From NCBI RefSeq assembly GCF_013044135.1, contig NZ_JABEPP010000002.1, positions 1-64,000 of the forward strand: a DNA stretch of 64,000 nucleotides, read 5' to 3'. Under the pieces are notes generated by a model. That model saw only the letters and a program-made list of their open reading frames with translations. It was not told the DNA's origin and searched no databases. Both the position numbers and the translations under genes were made by a program. Source of the stretch: Enterovirga aerilata. Its GTDB lineage: Bacteria > Pseudomonadota > Alphaproteobacteria > Rhizobiales > Beijerinckiaceae. The first letter of the stretch is position 1, and each line of letters opens with the position of its first letter. Shown here piece after piece: positions 8,812 through 20,994 of the stretch.

Positions 8812-11502
8812 TCAGCCTTTCGCCTTCGTCCGCTTGGGCGCGGCAGCCTTCTTCGCCTTCGGGGCTGCCGATGCCTTCGATCCGGCCGAGCGTTTGGCCG
8901 GGGTCTTCGCGGCAGGTGTCCGCGTCCTGGCCGCGCCACGCTTGCCCTTGGAGGGACCCGCGGCCCGCCGCTCGGCGAGGAGCTGCAGCGCCTCCTCCAG
9001 AGTCAAGGCGTCGGGGCTCTTCTCCCTTGGCAAGGTGGCATTGGTCTCGCCGTCGGTCACGTAGGGACCGTAGCGGCCCGCCTTCAGGGCGACGGTCTTG
9101 CCCGTCTCCGGATCCTGACCGAGCGGCTTTCCCGGATCGGCGGCGCGGCCGCCTCGCCCGCCGCCGGCTTCCTTGCTCATCACCAGATCGACCGCACGGT
9201 TCGCGCCGATCTGGAGCACGTCGTCGCCGGGCCCGAGGCTCGCATAGGTCTTGCCGTGCTGGACATAGGGACCGTAGCGCCCGATTCCGGCCAGGATCGG
9301 CTCGCCCGTTTCCGGATGTCGCGTGATCTCGCGCGGAAGCGCCAGATAGGCGAGGGCGCGTTCGAGATCGATCGAGGCCGGATCGACACCCTTCGGAATG
9401 GAGGAACGCTTCGGCTTCTCCCCGTTTTCGGCCTCGCCGAGCTGGATGAAGGTGCCGAAGCGGCCGTCCCGGATCGTCACGGGCAGGCCTGTCTCGGGGT
9501 CTTCCCCGAGATGGCGGATGCCGGGCGTGGCGCCGCCGTTCGCGTCCTCCGCATTCGGCGCGGAGGCGGCGAGCTGCCGCGTGTAGCGGCATTCCGGATA
9601 GTTCGAGCAGCCGATGAAGGCCCCGAACTTGCCGAGCTTGAGCGAGAGCTGGCCCTGGTTGCAGTTCGGGCAGAGACGCGGATCGGAGCCGTCGGGTTTC
9701 GGCGGGAAGATGTGCGGCCCGAGCAGTTCGTTCAGCGCCTCGAGCACCTCTCCGGTGCGAAGCTCCTTGGTCTCCTCCACGGCCTTGGCGAAGCTGATCC
9801 AGAAGTCGCGCAGGACCTGCTTCCAGTCGATCTCGTTGTTCGAGATCCGGTCGAGCTGCTCTTCGAGGTCGGCCGTGAAGTCGTACTCGACGTAGCGCCG
9901 GAAGAAGCTCTCCAGGAAGGCGACGACCAGCCGTCCCTTGTCCTCCGGCACGAGCCGCTTCTTCTCCAGCCGGACATATTCGCGCTCGCGCAGCACGGCG
10001 AGGATGGCCGCATAGGTCGAGGGGCGGCCGATCCCGAGCTCCTCCATGCGCTTGACGAGGCTTGCCTCCGAGAACCGGGGCGGGGGCTCGGTGAAGTGCT
10101 GCGTCGCCGCGATGCGGCGGCGCTCCAGCGCCTCGCCCTGCCGCATCGGAGGCAGCCGGCGCTCGTCGTCATCCTCCCCGCCTCCCGCGCCGGGCTCGGG
10201 ATCGTCGCGATCCTCGCGGTAGAGGCGCAGGAAGCCGTCGAACTTCACGACTTGGCCGGTGGCCCGCAGCTCCAGCCGGCGCGGGCCGACCTGCGCCTCG
10301 ATCTCGACCGTGGTCCGTTCGAGCTCGGCTGATTCCATCTGGCTCGCCACCGTGCGGGTCCAGATCAGGTCGTAGAGCTTCGCCTGGTCCGGATCGAGCC
10401 GGTTCACCACCGAAGCCGGCAGGCGGCCCATGTCCGTCGGCCGGATCGCCTCGTGCGCTTCCTGCGCGTTCTTGGCCTTCGTGACGTAGCGGCGCGGCGC
10501 GGACGGGAGATACCGGTCGCCGTATTCCTTGCCGATCACGCGGCGCGCGGCCTGAACCGCCTCCGGGGCCATGTCGACCCCGTCCGTCCGCATATAGGTG
10601 ATGAGCCCGATCGTCTCGCCGCCGATCTCTACGCCCTCGTACAGGCGCTGCGCTACCCGCATCGTATGGGCGGGCGCAAAGCCGAGCTTGCGCGAGGCCT
10701 CCTGCTGCAGGGTGGACGTCGTGAAGGGCGGCTGCGGGTGGCGCTTGGCGGGCTTCGCCTCGACCGACACGACCCGGAAGGTCGCCAGCTCCAGGTCGCG
10801 CCGGAAGCGCTCGGCCTCCTCGCCCGTGCCCACGTCGAGGCGCGCGATCTTGCGCCCGTCGGCCCCGACGAGCCGCGCCTCGAACACGGCACCCTGGCTC
10901 GTGGCGAGATGCGCCACGATCGACCAGTATTCGCGCGGCACGAAGGTCTCGATCTCGAGCTCGCGGTCGCAGATCAGCCGGAGCGCGACGGATTGGACGC
11001 GCCCGGCGGAGCGGGCGCCGGGGAGCTTGCGCCAGAGCACCGGGGACAGCGTGAAGCCGACGAGATAGTCGAGCGCCCGGCGCGCCAGGTAGGCATCGAC
11101 CAGGGCGCCGTCGATCTGGCGCGGGGCGCGCATGGCCGCCGCGACCGCGTCCTTGGTGATGGCGTTGAAGGTGACGCGCTCGATCGGCGTGTCCTTGAGG
11201 ACCTTCTTCTCCTTGAGGGCCTCCACGACGTGCCAGGAGATCGCCTCGCCCTCGCGATCGGGGTCCGTGGCGAGAATGAGCTTCTCGGCGCCGCGCACCG
11301 CCTTGGCGATTTCGGAGACACGCTTCGCGCCGCGGCTCTCGAGCTCCCAGATCATGCGGAAATCGTGATCCGGATCGACGGAGCCGTCCTTGGCCGGCAG
11401 GTCGCGGATATGGCCGAACGAAGCCAGGACCTCGTAGCCCGGGCCCAGATACTTGTTGATCGTCTTCGCCTTGGCGGGCGATTCCACGACGACGACTTTC
11501 AT
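8812..11502 (-). CDS. topA: DNA topoisomerase I
   Basis: This type IA topoisomerase of 896 residues relaxes negative supercoils. The N-terminal TOPRIM domain begins MKVVVVESPAKAKT and holds the DPDREGE motif; the catalytic tyrosine is Tyr303 in TYMRTDG. After residue 600 comes a C4 zinc finger (CPNC...CSNYPEC) and repeated topoisomerase C-terminal domains. A long Ala/Lys/Arg-rich tail, typical of alphaproteobacterial TopA, ends the protein. I set the start at the ATG of MKVVV because the 27 upstream codons are not conserved-looking. A weak 7-bp hairpin (8794-8814) overlaps the stop codon but lacks a T-run. Confidence 0.96.
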   Translation of the reverse strand: MKVVVVESPAKAKTINKYLGPGYEVLASFGHIRDLPAKDGSVDPDHDFRMIWELESRGAKRVSEIAKAVRGAEKLILATDPDREGEAISWHVVEALKEKKVLKDTPIERVTFNAITKDAVAAAMRAPRQIDGALVDAYLARRALDYLVGFTLSPVLWRKLPGARSAGRVQSVALRLICDRELEIETFVPREYWSIVAHLATSQGAVFEARLVGADGRKIARLDVGTGEEAERFRRDLELATFRVVSVEAKPAKRHPQPPFTTSTLQQEASRKLGFAPAHTMRVAQRLYEGVEIGGETIGLITYMRTDGVDMAPEAVQAARRVIGKEYGDRYLPSAPRRYVTKAKNAQEAHEAIRPTDMGRLPASVVNRLDPDQAKLYDLIWTRTVASQMESAELERTTVEIEAQVGPRRLELRATGQVVKFDGFLRLYREDRDDPEPGAGGGEDDDERRLPPMRQGEALERRRIAATQHFTEPPPRFSEASLVKRMEELGIGRPSTYAAILAVLREREYVRLEKKRLVPEDKGRLVVAFLESFFRRYVEYDFTADLEEQLDRISNNEIDWKQVLRDFWISFAKAVEETKELRTGEVLEALNELLGPHIFPPKPDGSDPRLCPNCNQGQLSLKLGKFGAFIGCSNYPECRYTRQLAASAPNAEDANGGATPGIRHLGEDPETGLPVTIRDGRFGTFIQLGEAENGEKPKRSSIPKGVDPASIDLERALAYLALPREITRHPETGEPILAGIGRYGPYVQHGKTYASLGPGDDVLQIGANRAVDLVMSKEAGGGRGGRAADPGKPLGQDPETGKTVALKAGRYGPYVTDGETNATLPREKSPDALTLEEALQLLAERRAAGPSKGKRGAARTRTPAAKTPAKRSAGSKASAAPKAKKAAAPKRTKAKG

Positions 11503-11671
11503 GCGCCGATAGCGCCTTGTCCGCTGCGATGAAGGGGATCGGCTCGTGGCCGGCCGGCTTAACTGGTGCAGCGGCGGCCCCAAGTCAAATCGCGGTGGCG
11601 CCGGGACCGGCAGGCGGTCATCCGCAAGGCTTGCTGGCCCTTCTGCCGAACCCTATAGCGGTCGCCTCAGC

Positions 11672-12616
11672 ATGGACCCCGCCCGCGCCGTCTTCCCGCA
11701 TCGCCACCTCCTCGGCATCGAAGGGCTTTCGCCGATCGACATCGAGGCGTTGCTCGACATGGCCGACGAGGCGGTCGACGTCTCCCGCCAGGTCGAGAAG
11801 AAGAAGGCCACCCTTCGCGGCCGGACCCAGATCAACCTCTTCTTCGAACCGTCGACCCGGACGCAGTCCTCGTTCGAGATCGCAGGCAAGCGGCTCGGCG
11901 CCGACGTGATGAACATGTCGGTGGCCTCCTCCTCCGTGAAGAAGGGCGAGACCCTCATCGACACCGCCGCCACCCTGAACGCGATGCGGCCCGACATCAT
12001 CATCGTGCGTCACCATGCGGCAGGTGCGGTTCATCTGCTGGCCCGCAAGGTCGACTGCTCCGTCGTCAATGCGGGCGACGGCGCGCACGAGCATCCGACC
12101 CAGGCGCTGCTCGACGCGCTGACGATCCGCCGCAATCGCGGCCGTATCCAGGGCCTGCTCGTCGCGATCTGCGGCGACATCCTCCATTCGCGCGTCGCCC
12201 GCTCGAACATCATCCTGCTCCAGGCGCTCGGGGCCCGCGTGCGGGTGATCGGCCCCTCGACCCTGATGCCGGCCGGGATCGAGCGCTTCGGCGTCGAGGT
12301 CTTCCGCGACATGCGCAAGGGCCTGGAAGGGGTCGATATCGTGATGATGCTGCGCCTTCAGCGCGAGCGCATGAACGGCTCCTTCGTGCCCTCCGTGAAG
12401 GAGTATTTCCGCTATTACGGCCTCGATGCCGAGAAGCTGTCGGCAGCCAAGCCGGACGCGCTGGTCATGCATCCCGGGCCGATGAATCGCGGCGTGGAGA
12501 TATCGTCTGAGGTCGCGGACGGCGCGCAGTCCCTCATCCGCGAGCAGGTCGAGATGGGGGTCGCCGTCCGGATGGCCGTGCTCGAAGCTCTCGCCCGCAA
12601 CCTGCCGAACGGCTGA
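11672..12616 (+). CDS. pyrB: Aspartate carbamoyltransferase catalytic subunit
   Basis: PyrB joins carbamoyl phosphate to aspartate, the committed step of pyrimidine synthesis. The 314-residue protein has the STRTQSSFE carbamoyl-phosphate loop, HPTQALLD and the C-terminal HPGPMNRG motif. The start is placed at the ATG giving [15 protein letters not shown], which matches family length; the longer open frame upstream is low-complexity. The gene is divergent from topA with about 170 bp between. The pyrC gene that often follows pyrB is not present here. Confidence 0.96.
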   Translation: MDPARAVFPHRHLLGIEGLSPIDIEALLDMADEAVDVSRQVEKKKATLRGRTQINLFFEPSTRTQSSFEIAGKRLGADVMNMSVASSSVKKGETLIDTAATLNAMRPDIIIVRHHAAGAVHLLARKVDCSVVNAGDGAHEHPTQALLDALTIRRNRGRIQGLLVAICGDILHSRVARSNIILLQALGARVRVIGPSTLMPAGIERFGVEVFRDMRKGLEGVDIVMMLRLQRERMNGSFVPSVKEYFRYYGLDAEKLSAAKPDALVMHPGPMNRGVEISSEVADGAQSLIREQVEMGVAVRMAVLEALARNLPNG

Positions 12617-12625
12617 GGCCCCGGC

Positions 12626-13252
12626 TCACCCGGCAGCAAGCCTGTCCATCCAGGCGCGGGAGCGCACGAGGTCGGCCTGGATCAGGGCGTGGCCGCCGGG
12701 AAGGATCTCGTGCTCCACCGCTGCGCCGGCCGCGGCGAGCGTCGCGGCGAGCCGCTTCGGGTTGTCGATCGGCACGATCGGATCCGCCGATCCCGAGAGG
12801 ATCAGCACGGGCGTGCCCGGAAGCCGGACCGGCGACGCCTCGCGGAATGGCTCCATCGCCCGGATCAGGATCGCCCCGGCGAATGCATCTGGACGGAGCA
12901 GGAGCATGGCGGCCGCGATATTCGCCCCGTTCGAGAACCCGAGCGCCACCGGTGCCGACAGGCCGTAGGCTTTGCGCGCCTGATCCACGAAACCGGCAAG
13001 CTCGTCGGCGCGCCGGCGGAGGTCGTCCTCGTCGAAGACTCCTTCGGCAAGGCGGCGAAAGAAGCGCGGCATACCGCCCTCCAGCACCTTGCCGCGCGGC
13101 GACAGGAGAGCGGCGCCGGGCGCGACGGTGCGGCCGAGTGGGATGAGGTCTGTCTCGTCGCCGCCGGTCCCGTGCAGAAGCAGGACCGGCGGCGGGCCGG
13201 GACGAACCGCCGGCTCGAAGCGGTGGACGAAGGAGAGGGCAGGGGCGGACAT
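12626..13252 (-). CDS. Alpha/beta hydrolase, MhqD-like carboxylesterase
   Basis: A 208-residue phospholipase/carboxylesterase-type hydrolase with the oxyanion segment LLLHGTGGDE, the nucleophile elbow GFSNGA, and acid and His residues in SGSADPIVP and GGHAL. The start overlaps the stop of the upstream dioxygenase gene by one base (TGATG); a GTG one codon earlier is an alternative. This pairing matches the known MhqO/MhqD arrangement, in which a hydrolase accompanies a ring-cleaving dioxygenase in quinone or hydroquinone detoxification. The substrate here is inferred only from that context. Confidence 0.85.
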   Translation of the reverse strand: MSAPALSFVHRFEPAVRPGPPPVLLLHGTGGDETDLIPLGRTVAPGAALLSPRGKVLEGGMPRFFRRLAEGVFDEDDLRRRADELAGFVDQARKAYGLSAPVALGFSNGANIAAAMLLLRPDAFAGAILIRAMEPFREASPVRLPGTPVLILSGSADPIVPIDNPKRLAATLAAAGAAVEHEILPGGHALIQADLVRSRAWMDRLAAG

Positions 13253-14181
13253 CACGCCACCTTGGGCAGGACGGCCTCGATCTCGGCCCGGCGCTCCTCC
13301 AGGCCCGGGGGCAGCTTCAGCGCACGGCCGAGCTCCTCCGGCGCCTCGTCGACCGCGAAGCCGGGAATGTCGGTCGCGATCTCGAACAGCACCCCGCCGG
13401 GCTCACGGAAATAGACCGACCGGAAGTAGTTGCGGTCGCGCTGCTCCGTGGTCGCCAGACCGTGATCGCGGGCGAGCTTCTCGACCATCGCACGCTCGGC
13501 CTCGTCGTCCGCCGCCCGGAAGGCGACGTGATGTACGGTCCCGCCGCCCGGACGGCCCTTGAGAAAGTCGCCGACCTCGCGGATTTGCACGATGCCGCCG
13601 CGGCTCGCGCCCGAAGCGAAGCGCAGGACCGAGCCTTCGCGGCCGGTTTCCGCAAGCCCGAAGACATCCTGCAGGATGGCGCCGGTCGGGCCGGCCTCCT
13701 TCAGCAGCAGCGTGACCGAGTGGAGGCCGCGGATCGCATGCTCGACGGGAACATCCGCGCCGCTCCACAGGCCCTCATCCTGGTCCGGCAAATCCGTCGA
13801 GACGAGCGCCAGCCGCGTGCCGTCCGGATCGCGAAACGGCAGGACCGTCTCGCCGAACCGCCGCACCGGGTTGTCGTGCTCGACGCCCTCCGAAACGAAG
13901 CGGTGGGTCCAGTAGCCGATAGCCGTAGAGGGAACCTGGAAGGCGGTCTCGGCGGTCTCGCCGATGCCGAGCCGGCCGGGCGCGGCATGCTCCCACGGGA
14001 AGAATGTGAGGATCGTGCCGGGGCTGCCCGCGCTGTCGCCATAGTAGAAGTGGTACGTGCTCGGATCGTCGAAGTTCACGGTCTTCTTGACGAGACGCAG
14101 TCCCAGGACGCGGGTATAGAAGTCCAGGTTGCGGCGGGCCAGACCAGAGATCGCGGTCACGTGGTGGATGCCGTTCGTCAT
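13252..14181 (-). CDS. Ring-cleaving dioxygenase, MhqO-like glyoxalase family
   Basis: The 309-residue protein contains two tandem vicinal-oxygen-chelate (glyoxalase/bleomycin) modules. Metal-ligand candidates are GIHHVTAI near the N-terminus, LHSVTLLL and HHVAFR in the middle, and a Glu in the C-terminal GGVLFEIATD. The start at 14181 is supported by AGGAG eight bases upstream; the longer frame has no such signal. Proteins of this type resemble hydroquinone-specific dioxygenases that open quinol rings under electrophile stress. It is translationally coupled to the downstream hydrolase, and the two probably act on the same aromatic compound. Confidence 0.87.
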   Translation of the reverse strand: MTNGIHHVTAISGLARRNLDFYTRVLGLRLVKKTVNFDDPSTYHFYYGDSAGSPGTILTFFPWEHAAPGRLGIGETAETAFQVPSTAIGYWTHRFVSEGVEHDNPVRRFGETVLPFRDPDGTRLALVSTDLPDQDEGLWSGADVPVEHAIRGLHSVTLLLKEAGPTGAILQDVFGLAETGREGSVLRFASGASRGGIVQIREVGDFLKGRPGGGTVHHVAFRAADDEAERAMVEKLARDHGLATTEQRDRNYFRSVYFREPGGVLFEIATDIPGFAVDEAPEELGRALKLPPGLEERRAEIEAVLPKVA

Positions 14182-14456
14182 CGGATCGCTCCTGCTAAGC
14201 TCTGAGGCTTGGCCGATGAGGTAAATCTCCGACGAGACGGCCGCATCGGGCTGCCGCTTGCGCCGATGCAAGCCTTCGCTGGCCGGGATCATCACCGTGT
14301 CGCGGTGCAGCTACTTGCGAATGGCAAAGTTTCTACAACGCATAACGGCGCAGGGCGTTCCAAAAAATCTTCATCCGGTCGCATTCCAGCCACATGCCCC
14401 GGCGAAAGGGCGCGCCGCGGCGGCCCGATTACCGGGCTGAGCGACACGGAGGTGAG
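14182..14456. promoter_or_regulatory. Divergent intergenic region, dioxygenase / lytic transglycosylase
   Basis: These 275 bp separate two divergent genes and must carry both promoters. An AT-richer patch near 14310-14380 is the likeliest core. I see no clear operator palindrome and no gene. Confidence 0.3.
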
Positions 14457-15677
14457 ATGCGGGTTTGGACCGAGGCGACGTTCAGGGAAGCGGCAGAGCT
14501 CGATCCGGACACGCAAGACCCCGTCCTCTGGCTTTCTTCCCGCGAACCCGGGCGGCGGCTCGGCACGGTGCTCGATGCTATCGACCGGGCGGGATCCCGT
14601 GTCGGGCGCATCACGGCCGTGATCGGCTTCGGGTTCCTGGCGAGCGGCGCCATTCCGAATTCAGCGCTCGCTCCGGTCGGATCGGCGCACGCGGCCGGCG
14701 AGCGTTTCAAGTTGCAGCCCGTCTTTCCCGTGCTCGTGGAGCATGTGAATGAGCCGACCGTTCGCGGGATCGACCCGATCCGTCCGGTGACGGCCGTGCC
14801 GGCTGCGGTCGCGATCCCGCCGGCGGCGACGGTCACGGCTGTCGAGGATATGCGTGCCGTGACCCAGAGTGCCCCGGACCGGCCCGCCGAGCTTGCCATG
14901 CCGGCAGCGACGCCGCGTTCGGAGATCGCTGCGGCTTCGCCCTCGCCCGGCGAGATCAGGCATCCGAGCTTCGAGGAGAGCCGAGACGAGGTCGAGGACT
15001 ACCTGCGCTTCGGCTCGCGCGAGCTTCCCCGCCGCTTGGTCGAGACCATCGTGAAGGCGGCCCATGCGACCGATGTGGACCCGATCTACCTGATGGCGCT
15101 GGCCGACAAGGAATCGAGCTTCCGCACCGAGGTCAGAGCCGCGACGTCCAGCGCGGAAGGGCTGTTCCAGTTCATCGAGCGCACGTGGCTCGATACGGTG
15201 AAGGCGTTCGGGCCGAAGCACGGGCTCGGGGCCGAGGCGGCGCTGATCGAGACCGTGGACGACAAGCCGACCGTGGCCGACGACGCGGACCGCACCCGCA
15301 TCCTCAATCTCCGTCGCGACCCTTATGTGGCGGCCGTGATGGCGGCCGAGATGCTGCGGCGTGACGCTGCCTTGATCGGGCTCAAGATCGGACGCGAGCT
15401 CAATGCGACCGAGATGTATCTCGCCCATTTCCTCGGGCTCGACGGGGCGACGCGCTTCATCGCCATGAAGGCCGCCAGGAAGGCGAAGAGCGCGACTGCG
15501 GCCTTCCCGGCCGCTGCGCGGGCGAATGCGTCGATCTTCTTCGAGCGTGGCCGGAAAGGCCGCCGCAAGGGTCTGTCCGTGCCGGAAGTCTATGCCAAGA
15601 TCGACCGGATGATCGACGCCCGGCTCGAGATGTTCCGGCCCGTCAAGGTGATGGCCGAGGCGGGCCCCAACGGCTGA
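14457..15677 (+). CDS. Lytic transglycosylase domain protein (SLT family)
   Basis: The C-terminal part (about residues 185-330) is an SLT domain that would cleave peptidoglycan. The catalytic Glu is in DKESSF, followed by SAEGLFQFIERTW and a later YLAHFLG segment. Near residues 40-72 is a hydrophobic stretch ending in an AHA-type site, an internal-looking membrane anchor or signal segment, followed by a Pro/Ala/Val-rich linker. The start at 14457 has a GGAGGTGA ribosome-binding site. Length is 406 residues. The domain organisation suggests a periplasmic enzyme anchored to the inner membrane; the specific cell-wall role is unknown. Confidence 0.85.
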   Translation: MRVWTEATFREAAELDPDTQDPVLWLSSREPGRRLGTVLDAIDRAGSRVGRITAVIGFGFLASGAIPNSALAPVGSAHAAGERFKLQPVFPVLVEHVNEPTVRGIDPIRPVTAVPAAVAIPPAATVTAVEDMRAVTQSAPDRPAELAMPAATPRSEIAAASPSPGEIRHPSFEESRDEVEDYLRFGSRELPRRLVETIVKAAHATDVDPIYLMALADKESSFRTEVRAATSSAEGLFQFIERTWLDTVKAFGPKHGLGAEAALIETVDDKPTVADDADRTRILNLRRDPYVAAVMAAEMLRRDAALIGLKIGRELNATEMYLAHFLGLDGATRFIAMKAARKAKSATAAFPAAARANASIFFERGRKGRRKGLSVPEVYAKIDRMIDARLEMFRPVKVMAEAGPNG

Positions 15678-15683
15678 AGCCGT

Positions 15684-18058
<2,375 letters not shown>

Positions 18059-18222
18059 GCGCCCGCAGATCCGCGGCCTGACCCTGCGGACGCGCCGATT
18101 CCGGAACGGAGAGCGGCAGGTGACGGCGCGCCGCCATCGTCCATCATTACAGTGCTCGCGAGGGGATCAGGCTAGGGTGACCGGGTCGACGGAGAGCACG
18201 ACACATCGCACAAAGCCACAAA

Positions 18223-18987
18223 TCATTCGGCCACGATGATCTGGGTGCCGCGAGTCCGGAAGGCCTCCAAGAAGGGCTCGGCCGGGGGGCGGTCGACGAT
18301 CAGGCCGGCTGCGATCTCGGAGTCCCGGATGCGAATCGGCGTGAGCCGCCCGAACTTGCCGTGATCGGCGACGAGATAGGCGCGCTTGGCCGCCTTCAGC
18401 ATGCGGCTGCGCTGCTCGGCGGCCACGCGCGTGAAGTCGGTCACTTCGCCCTCCTCCGAGATGCCGGCCGCCCCGACGAAGGCGATGTCGAAGCGGAACC
18501 GCTCCAGCGCCTCGATCACCTCGATGCCGAAGGCCGCCTCGTCGACGGAATCGACCTCGCCGCCCAGCATATGGACCCGCGTGCCCGGAACGCGGCACAT
18601 CATGAGCGCGATCGGGAGCGAGTTCGTGGCGATCGTCAAGTCGAGCTTGGCCGCGAGGGCCTCCGCAACCCGCAACGTGGTCGCGCCCGAATCGAGGAGC
18701 ACCACCATCCCGTTATCGACCAGTTCCGCGGCGGCGCGGCCGATCGCGGCCTTGCCTTGCGGATTTTCTCCGAGCCGCTCGACAAGGGCCGTCTCGGAGC
18801 TGCGCCGGGAGGCACCGCCATGAACGACCTCGAGACATCCCCGCTTCGCGAGGTTTTTCAGGTCTCTTCGGATCGTTTCGCGCGATACCGAGAAGGATTC
18901 GGCCAGCTCTTCGACGCTGACGGTACCGGAAATCCGTAAGCGTGCCAAGATTTCGTCCTGGCGGCGCGCTGCGATGGTGCGAGGCAT
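18223..18987 (-). CDS. DeoR-family transcriptional regulator
   Basis: A 254-residue repressor-type protein with an N-terminal helix-turn-helix (about residues 6-58, containing SRETIRRDLKNL) and a C-terminal sugar-phosphate sensor domain with LDSGATT and VADHGKFG. The ATG at 18987 gives MPRTIAARRQ, a usual DeoR start; an in-frame TTG at 19014 is possible. DeoR regulators usually sense a phosphorylated intermediate. Candidates for control are the transporter downstream on the same strand and the divergent genes to the right. The effector is unknown. Confidence 0.9.
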   Translation of the reverse strand: MPRTIAARRQDEILARLRISGTVSVEELAESFSVSRETIRRDLKNLAKRGCLEVVHGGASRRSSETALVERLGENPQGKAAIGRAAAELVDNGMVVLLDSGATTLRVAEALAAKLDLTIATNSLPIALMMCRVPGTRVHMLGGEVDSVDEAAFGIEVIEALERFRFDIAFVGAAGISEEGEVTDFTRVAAEQRSRMLKAAKRAYLVADHGKFGRLTPIRIRDSEIAAGLIVDRPPAEPFLEAFRTRGTQIIVAE

Positions 18988-19073
18988 ATTGGAACGTTGT
19001 GATCTCGTCCTCAAACCTGCTGTCGTGCACGCTTCAAATCAAGCTCAACTTTCAACCAATAAGGTTGCTCGCG

Positions 19074-19589
19074 GTGCATGCAGGTAGAATCACCTCCGGA
19101 TTATATCGGCAGAATGTTGGAATTGCTCTATTCAATGCGAACGGGCGTGTGCTGATCGCGCGCCGTATCAAGGATGATGGACCGGAGATCATTATGTCTG
19201 GATACGAATGGCAGATGCCGCAGGGCGGCGTCGATCCGAACGAGGACATGGAGGCCGCGGCCCGGCGCGAGCTTTGGGAGGAGACGGGTGTCGTCTCGGC
19301 CGCGGTTCTCGGGTCGCTTTCCGAGCCGGTCCGTTACGATTTCCCTCCCTATTCGGGGCCGCCGCACAAGCTCGCGGCCTTCCGCGGCCAGGAGCAGCGT
19401 TGGTACGCGATGCGCTTCACCGGCGACGACAGCGAGATCGACCTCGCGATCGCGGGCAACGACGCGGAACCCGAGTTCGACGCATGGCGCTGGGAAAGGC
19501 TGGACCGTGCGGCCGAAATCGTGGTCCCCTACAAGCGGCACATCTACGCGCATGTCGCGCGGGAGTTCACACTCTGGGCAGGGCGCTGA
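19074..19589 (+). CDS. rppH: RNA pyrophosphohydrolase (Nudix hydrolase)
   Basis: RppH removes pyrophosphate from the 5' end of transcripts to trigger decay. The 171-residue product matches family length when started at GTG 19074, which has AAGG nine bases upstream. It opens with the characteristic YRQNVGI motif and carries a complete Nudix box at about residues 51-73 (GGVDPNED, RRELWEETG). The C-terminal VVPYKRHIYAHVAREF segment is also family-typical. The gene is divergent from deoR and precedes the glutamine-synthetase-family gene by 26 bp. Confidence 0.93.
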   Translation: MHAGRITSGLYRQNVGIALFNANGRVLIARRIKDDGPEIIMSGYEWQMPQGGVDPNEDMEAAARRELWEETGVVSAAVLGSLSEPVRYDFPPYSGPPHKLAAFRGQEQRWYAMRFTGDDSEIDLAIAGNDAEPEFDAWRWERLDRAAEIVVPYKRHIYAHVAREFTLWAGR

Positions 19590-19615
19590 AGGCGGCGCAC
19601 GGGAAGGAGCCGCCC

Positions 19616-20989
19616 ATGGCAGAACCCGTCCGTATCAAGGATGCCGCCGAGGCGCGCCGCCTCGTGGAGGAGGGCGGGCATACCTTCGTGAAGCTCGGGG
19701 TGTCGGACATCGACGGCATCCTGCGCGGCAAATACGTCTCACGGACCAAGTTCCTGTCCGCGCTGGAGAAGGGCTTCGGCTTCTGCGACGTGATCGTCGG
19801 CTGGGATTCCAACGATCAGCTCTACGACAACGTCGCTTATACGGGCTGGCACACCGCCTATCCCGATGCGCCGGTCCGGATCCTTCCCGAGACCTGCCGC
19901 ACGCTCCCCTTCGAGAACGATGCACCCTTTTTCCTCTGCGAGTTGGCCGACAGGGCCGAGGAGATCTGCCCGCGCGGCGTTCTGCGGCGCGTGCTCGCCA
20001 AGGCCGAGGACATGGGCTTCATGGTCTCGGCGGCTCTCGAATACGAGTTCTTCCTCTTCGACGAGACGCCCGATTCGGTCAGGCAGAAGGGCTATCGCGA
20101 CCTGAAGCCGATGACGCCGGGCTTCTTCGGCTATTCCGTCCTCCGCTCCTCGGTTCAGGCGGAGCTCTATCGCGAGCTGATCGAGACCTGCGAGACGATG
20201 GACATGGCCCTGGAGGGCCTCCACACGGAGACAGGCCCGGGCGTGCTGGAGGCAGCGATCGCGGTCGACGACGCGCTTCGCGCGGCCGACAAGGCGCTGC
20301 TCTTCAAGACGTTCACGAAAGTTCTCGCGCAACGGCGCGGGCTGATGGCGACCTTCATGGCCAAGTGGTCGAACGACTGGCCGGGCCAGAGCGGCCACAT
20401 CCACCTGTCGCTGAAGGACAAGGCGAACGGGCGCCCGCTCTTCCGCGACGAGCGCGAGGGGCACGGCGTCAGCCGCGCGATGCGCCATTTCATCGGCGGG
20501 CAGCAGGCGCTCATGCCAGAGGTGCTGGCGATGGTGGCCCCGACGGTGAATTCCTATTCGCGACTGATCCCCGGCTTCTGGGCGCCCGTCTCCGCCACCT
20601 GGGGCATCGAGAACCGCACGACGGCGCTCCGGGCCATCCCGGGCTCTGCCGCCTCCCAGCGGGTCGAGTACCGGATCGCCGCGGCGGATGCGAACCCGTA
20701 TCTCGCCCTCGCGGCCGCGCTCGCCAGCGGCCTCCATGGCATCGAGAAGGAGATCGAGCCGGACGCGCCCATCGCCGGCAACGCCTATGATCTTAAGGAC
20801 GGCGGCGGGTGGGACCTGCCGCGCACCCTTTGGGATGCGGCACAGCGGCTCAAGGGCTCGCGGCCGGCACGCGAGATGTTCGGCTCGGCCTTCGTCGAGC
20901 ATTTCGCGGCGACACGGGAGTGGGAGGAGCGCGAGTTCCGCCGCCACGTCACGGATTGGGAGCTGAAGCGCTATTTCGAGATCATCTGA
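19616..20989 (+). CDS. Glutamine synthetase family ligase (gamma-glutamylpolyamine synthetase-like)
   Basis: A 457-residue ATP-dependent amide ligase. The beta-grasp N-terminus (VSDIDGILRGKYV) is followed by the catalytic domain with ALEYEFFLFDE, SGHIHLSL and ENRTTALRAIP, and the C-terminal YRIAAADANPYLAL motif. These match PuuA/GlnT-type enzymes rather than housekeeping GlnA; the adenylylation Tyr motif of GlnA is not seen. Such enzymes glutamylate amines such as putrescine or ethanolamine. AAGGAG lies six bases before the ATG. The substrate is an inference; neighbours give only weak hints. Confidence 0.88.
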   Translation: MAEPVRIKDAAEARRLVEEGGHTFVKLGVSDIDGILRGKYVSRTKFLSALEKGFGFCDVIVGWDSNDQLYDNVAYTGWHTAYPDAPVRILPETCRTLPFENDAPFFLCELADRAEEICPRGVLRRVLAKAEDMGFMVSAALEYEFFLFDETPDSVRQKGYRDLKPMTPGFFGYSVLRSSVQAELYRELIETCETMDMALEGLHTETGPGVLEAAIAVDDALRAADKALLFKTFTKVLAQRRGLMATFMAKWSNDWPGQSGHIHLSLKDKANGRPLFRDEREGHGVSRAMRHFIGGQQALMPEVLAMVAPTVNSYSRLIPGFWAPVSATWGIENRTTALRAIPGSAASQRVEYRIAAADANPYLALAAALASGLHGIEKEIEPDAPIAGNAYDLKDGGGWDLPRTLWDAAQRLKGSRPAREMFGSAFVEHFAATREWEEREFRRHVTDWELKRYFEII

Positions 20990-20994
20990 GGCGC

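Noticed and set aside
8794-8814. Hairpin at the end of topA as a terminator.
   Set aside because: The stem is only 7 bp, overlaps the stop codon and is not followed by a T-run.
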